This document shows, piece by piece, positions 4,058-5,369 of a stretch of 5,369 bases of DNA; the stretch's first letter is position 1; each line of letters begins with the position of its first letter. The notes under the pieces are model-generated. The model was not told where the DNA came from. It made no database searches and saw nothing but the letters and a program-made list of their open reading frames with translations. This DNA is from Desulfotomaculum sp. (GTDB taxonomy: Bacteria > Bacillota > Desulfotomaculia > Desulfotomaculales > Nap2-2B): positions 1 to 5,369 of the forward strand of contig DMDI01000226.1 in the NCBI GenBank assembly GCA_003445555.1, written 5' to 3'. The translations under genes and the position numbers were made by a program.

Positions 4058-5369
4058 ATGAAAAGAAACCGCCGTCACTGGCCTGCTCCGGAGCTAAAAC
4101 AGGTTCTTTCCCCACTGGCAGGCCGGGTTTGCTTTCGCTACCGGCTGGAAACTTTGCGCCTGGCCCTTACCTGGGGGATAGGTATTTTTGCGGCGGCCGT
4201 AGTTATTTTAAAACTTACCCCGTTACCTTCCTTTATCCTGCTGGGCGGATTAAGCGGAGCAGTGGCCGGGCTTTTTATTTTAATTTTACGGCACCTCTTT
4301 TTTCCTGATGTTTTGGCCGTAGTACGTCTGGCTGACGAATTGGGCCTGGACGGCAGGGCCATTACCGCCTACCGCCTCCTGGAAAAAAATAGCCAGGATT
4401 TATGGAGCCGCGCCGCCGTTAAAGAAGGAATAGCGGCCTGTCAAAAACTGGTCTTACAAGATACCTACCCCCTCTTTCCTTCCTGGCGACCTTGGAAAGG
4501 AGCTGCCTTGCTGGCCGGAATACTGCTGGTGGCCCTTTGGCTGCCTGCTCCCTTGGCTCCTTACTGGCAGGCCAGGCAGGCCGAAAAAGAGGTCCTGGCC
4601 GGGGCAGCTTTTAAGGCTAAAGAAGTGGCGGCGCAAATTAAACGCCTTCCGCCGGAACAAAAAGAACTTTTACCGGAAAAGCTCCAGGAAGAATTAAATG
4701 CCCTGCCGCAGGCGATCAGTCAGGCCAGGAACCGGCAGGAGGCGGCAAAAATACTGACGCGCACTAACCAAAAAATAGAAGACACGTTAGCCCCGCTAGC
4801 GCCGGTTAAAAACAGGGTCCAGCAATTAGTAAGCACTTGGCAGAATAATCAAGACCCTCACTTCCAAAAATTAGCCGCTGCCCTGGCTAGAGGAGAGGAA
4901 AAAGAAATTACTAAAGTAAGCCAAGAGCTAGAAATAAAAGCCAAATCAACCGGCTACGGCAAAAACGCCCTGGCGTTGTCCTTTTTTCAGGCCGCGGAAG
5001 CAGTAGATGACCCTGACTTGCGGGAAAATTTCCGGCAGTTAGCCCGCACCATGTTATCCCAACCGGGAAGCAAAGGAGCAAAGCAGGTAAACACCGGAAA
5101 CCCGCCGGGCAAGTCTTTGTCCCAGACCTTGGCCGGTATGGCGCAAAAAGCCGGTACGGCGGCTAATCTTGACCAAGCTTCACGCACTTTGCTTAATTTG
5201 GCTGGTGCCTTGGGTACCGGCGACGGCCTGCCGGCCCTAATGGCCCCGGCAAAAGGGAAGACCGGGCCGGGGGGGTTTAATAACGGCGGGGGGGCCGGGG
5301 GGGTCGGCCCCCGGGTTTGGGGGGGGGGGGGGGAGGGCGGGGGGGTTGTTGGCGATCCCCCCCGCGGGG
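4058..5369 (+). CDS. Large membrane-anchored protein, DUF4175-like layout (3' partial)
   Basis: The frame is open from ATG 4058 to the window end (437 codons, no stop). The ribosome binding site is weak: AAAGG lies only 2 bases before the ATG, and AAAAGGA (4036-4042) is rather far. The N-terminus is basic (MKRNRRHW). Two membrane helices follow at about 35-53 and 57-79, then a cytoplasmic stretch with LADELGLDGRAITAYRLLE (91-109), and a third helix at about 148-168. After residue 170 comes a long Gln/Lys/Glu/Ala-rich region, helical and probably coiled-coil (175-335). Two N-terminal helices, an 'LGL.GR..TA..LL' segment, a third helix and a helical extracytoplasmic part match the general plan of DUF4175-like proteins, often encoded near MoxR ATPase, DUF58 and VWA/BatA genes; none of those partners is visible here. 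Residues after about 400 turn into Gly runs coded by poly-G and are probably sequencing error. The GC-rich composition matches the flanking repeat, not the island. Confidence 0.75.
   Translation, partial: MKRNRRHWPAPELKQVLSPLAGRVCFRYRLETLRLALTWGIGIFAAAVVILKLTPLPSFILLGGLSGAVAGLFILILRHLFFPDVLAVVRLADELGLDGRAITAYRLLEKNSQDLWSRAAVKEGIAACQKLVLQDTYPLFPSWRPWKGAALLAGILLVALWLPAPLAPYWQARQAEKEVLAGAAFKAKEVAAQIKRLPPEQKELLPEKLQEELNALPQAISQARNRQEAAKILTRTNQKIEDTLAPLAPVKNRVQQLVSTWQNNQDPHFQKLAAALARGEEKEITKVSQELEIKAKSTGYGKNALALSFFQAAEAVDDPDLRENFRQLARTMLSQPGSKGAKQVNTGNPPGKSLSQTLAGMAQKAGTAANLDQASRTLLNLAGALGTGDGLPALMAPAKGKTGPGGFNNGGGAGGVGPRVWGGGGEGGGVVGDPPRG
5254..5369. other. Poly-G-rich contig end, probably degraded base calls
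   Basis: Runs of 4 to 14 G occur almost continuously, with C runs near the end, unlike anything else in the window. The reading frame remains open but encodes mostly glycine. This pattern is typical of low-quality read ends rather than biology. Confidence 0.7.

Noticed and set aside
3798..4115. Minus-strand frames at 3798-4115, 4138-4362, 4454-4660 and 4987-5187
   Set aside because: All lie opposite the GC-rich plus-strand coding frames, have Arg/Pro/Ser-rich shadow composition, and show no ribosome binding sites or recognisable motifs.
4033..4308. Plus-strand 91-codon frame overlapping the start of the DUF4175-like gene
   Set aside because: It is an out-of-frame shadow; the overlapping frame from 4058 continues for 437 codons with clear membrane helices.

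Overview
The window looks like a chromosomal contig end from a low-to-mid-GC Gram-positive anaerobe of the Peptococcaceae/Thermoanaerobacterales type (Pelotomaculum- or Desulfotomaculum-like). This is an inference. It rests on strong purine-rich ribosome binding sites, a Bacillus-type Pho box, a secreted copper-amine-oxidase-N-like protein, a GEMM-like leader RNA and a GTGTCAAGGG-type REP palindrome.

The window is a mosaic. A GC-rich backbone lies at both ends (1 to about 222, and about 3780 to 5369). It holds the 3' end of a small membrane-protein gene, present twice, and the first 437 codons of a large membrane-anchored protein of DUF4175-like layout (4058 to the end). Between the two copies lies about 3.6 kb of more AT-rich DNA. 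The copies form a 203-bp direct repeat (1-203 and 3818-4020, two mismatches), so the AT-rich block is an island bracketed by a duplicated piece of the backbone.

Inside the island, from left to right: a C-terminal gene remnant with no start (248-490); a leader with a six-fold Pho box and a good -10 (641-727); a second -10 just ahead of a structured RNA resembling the c-di-GMP-I (GEMM-I) aptamer (830-926); a nine-codon reading frame with a strong ribosome binding site (978-1007) running into a second folded element (996-1064); then two closely spaced genes for exported proteins (1152-1505, 1529-2515). A gap with possible promoters precedes a third exported protein (2791-3612) with a copper amine oxidase N-like domain. 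A cluster of REP-like palindromes and short tandem repeats (3622-3779) closes the island just before the second repeat copy.

All three complete island genes carry N-terminal signal peptides, so the island appears to be a cell-surface or extracellular cassette. The upstream signals suggest that the first two genes respond to phosphate limitation (PhoP) and possibly to cyclic di-GMP. None of the exported proteins has a function readable from sequence. The last ~115 bases are dominated by runs of G and look like degraded base calls, so the C-terminal part of the last ORF should not be trusted.
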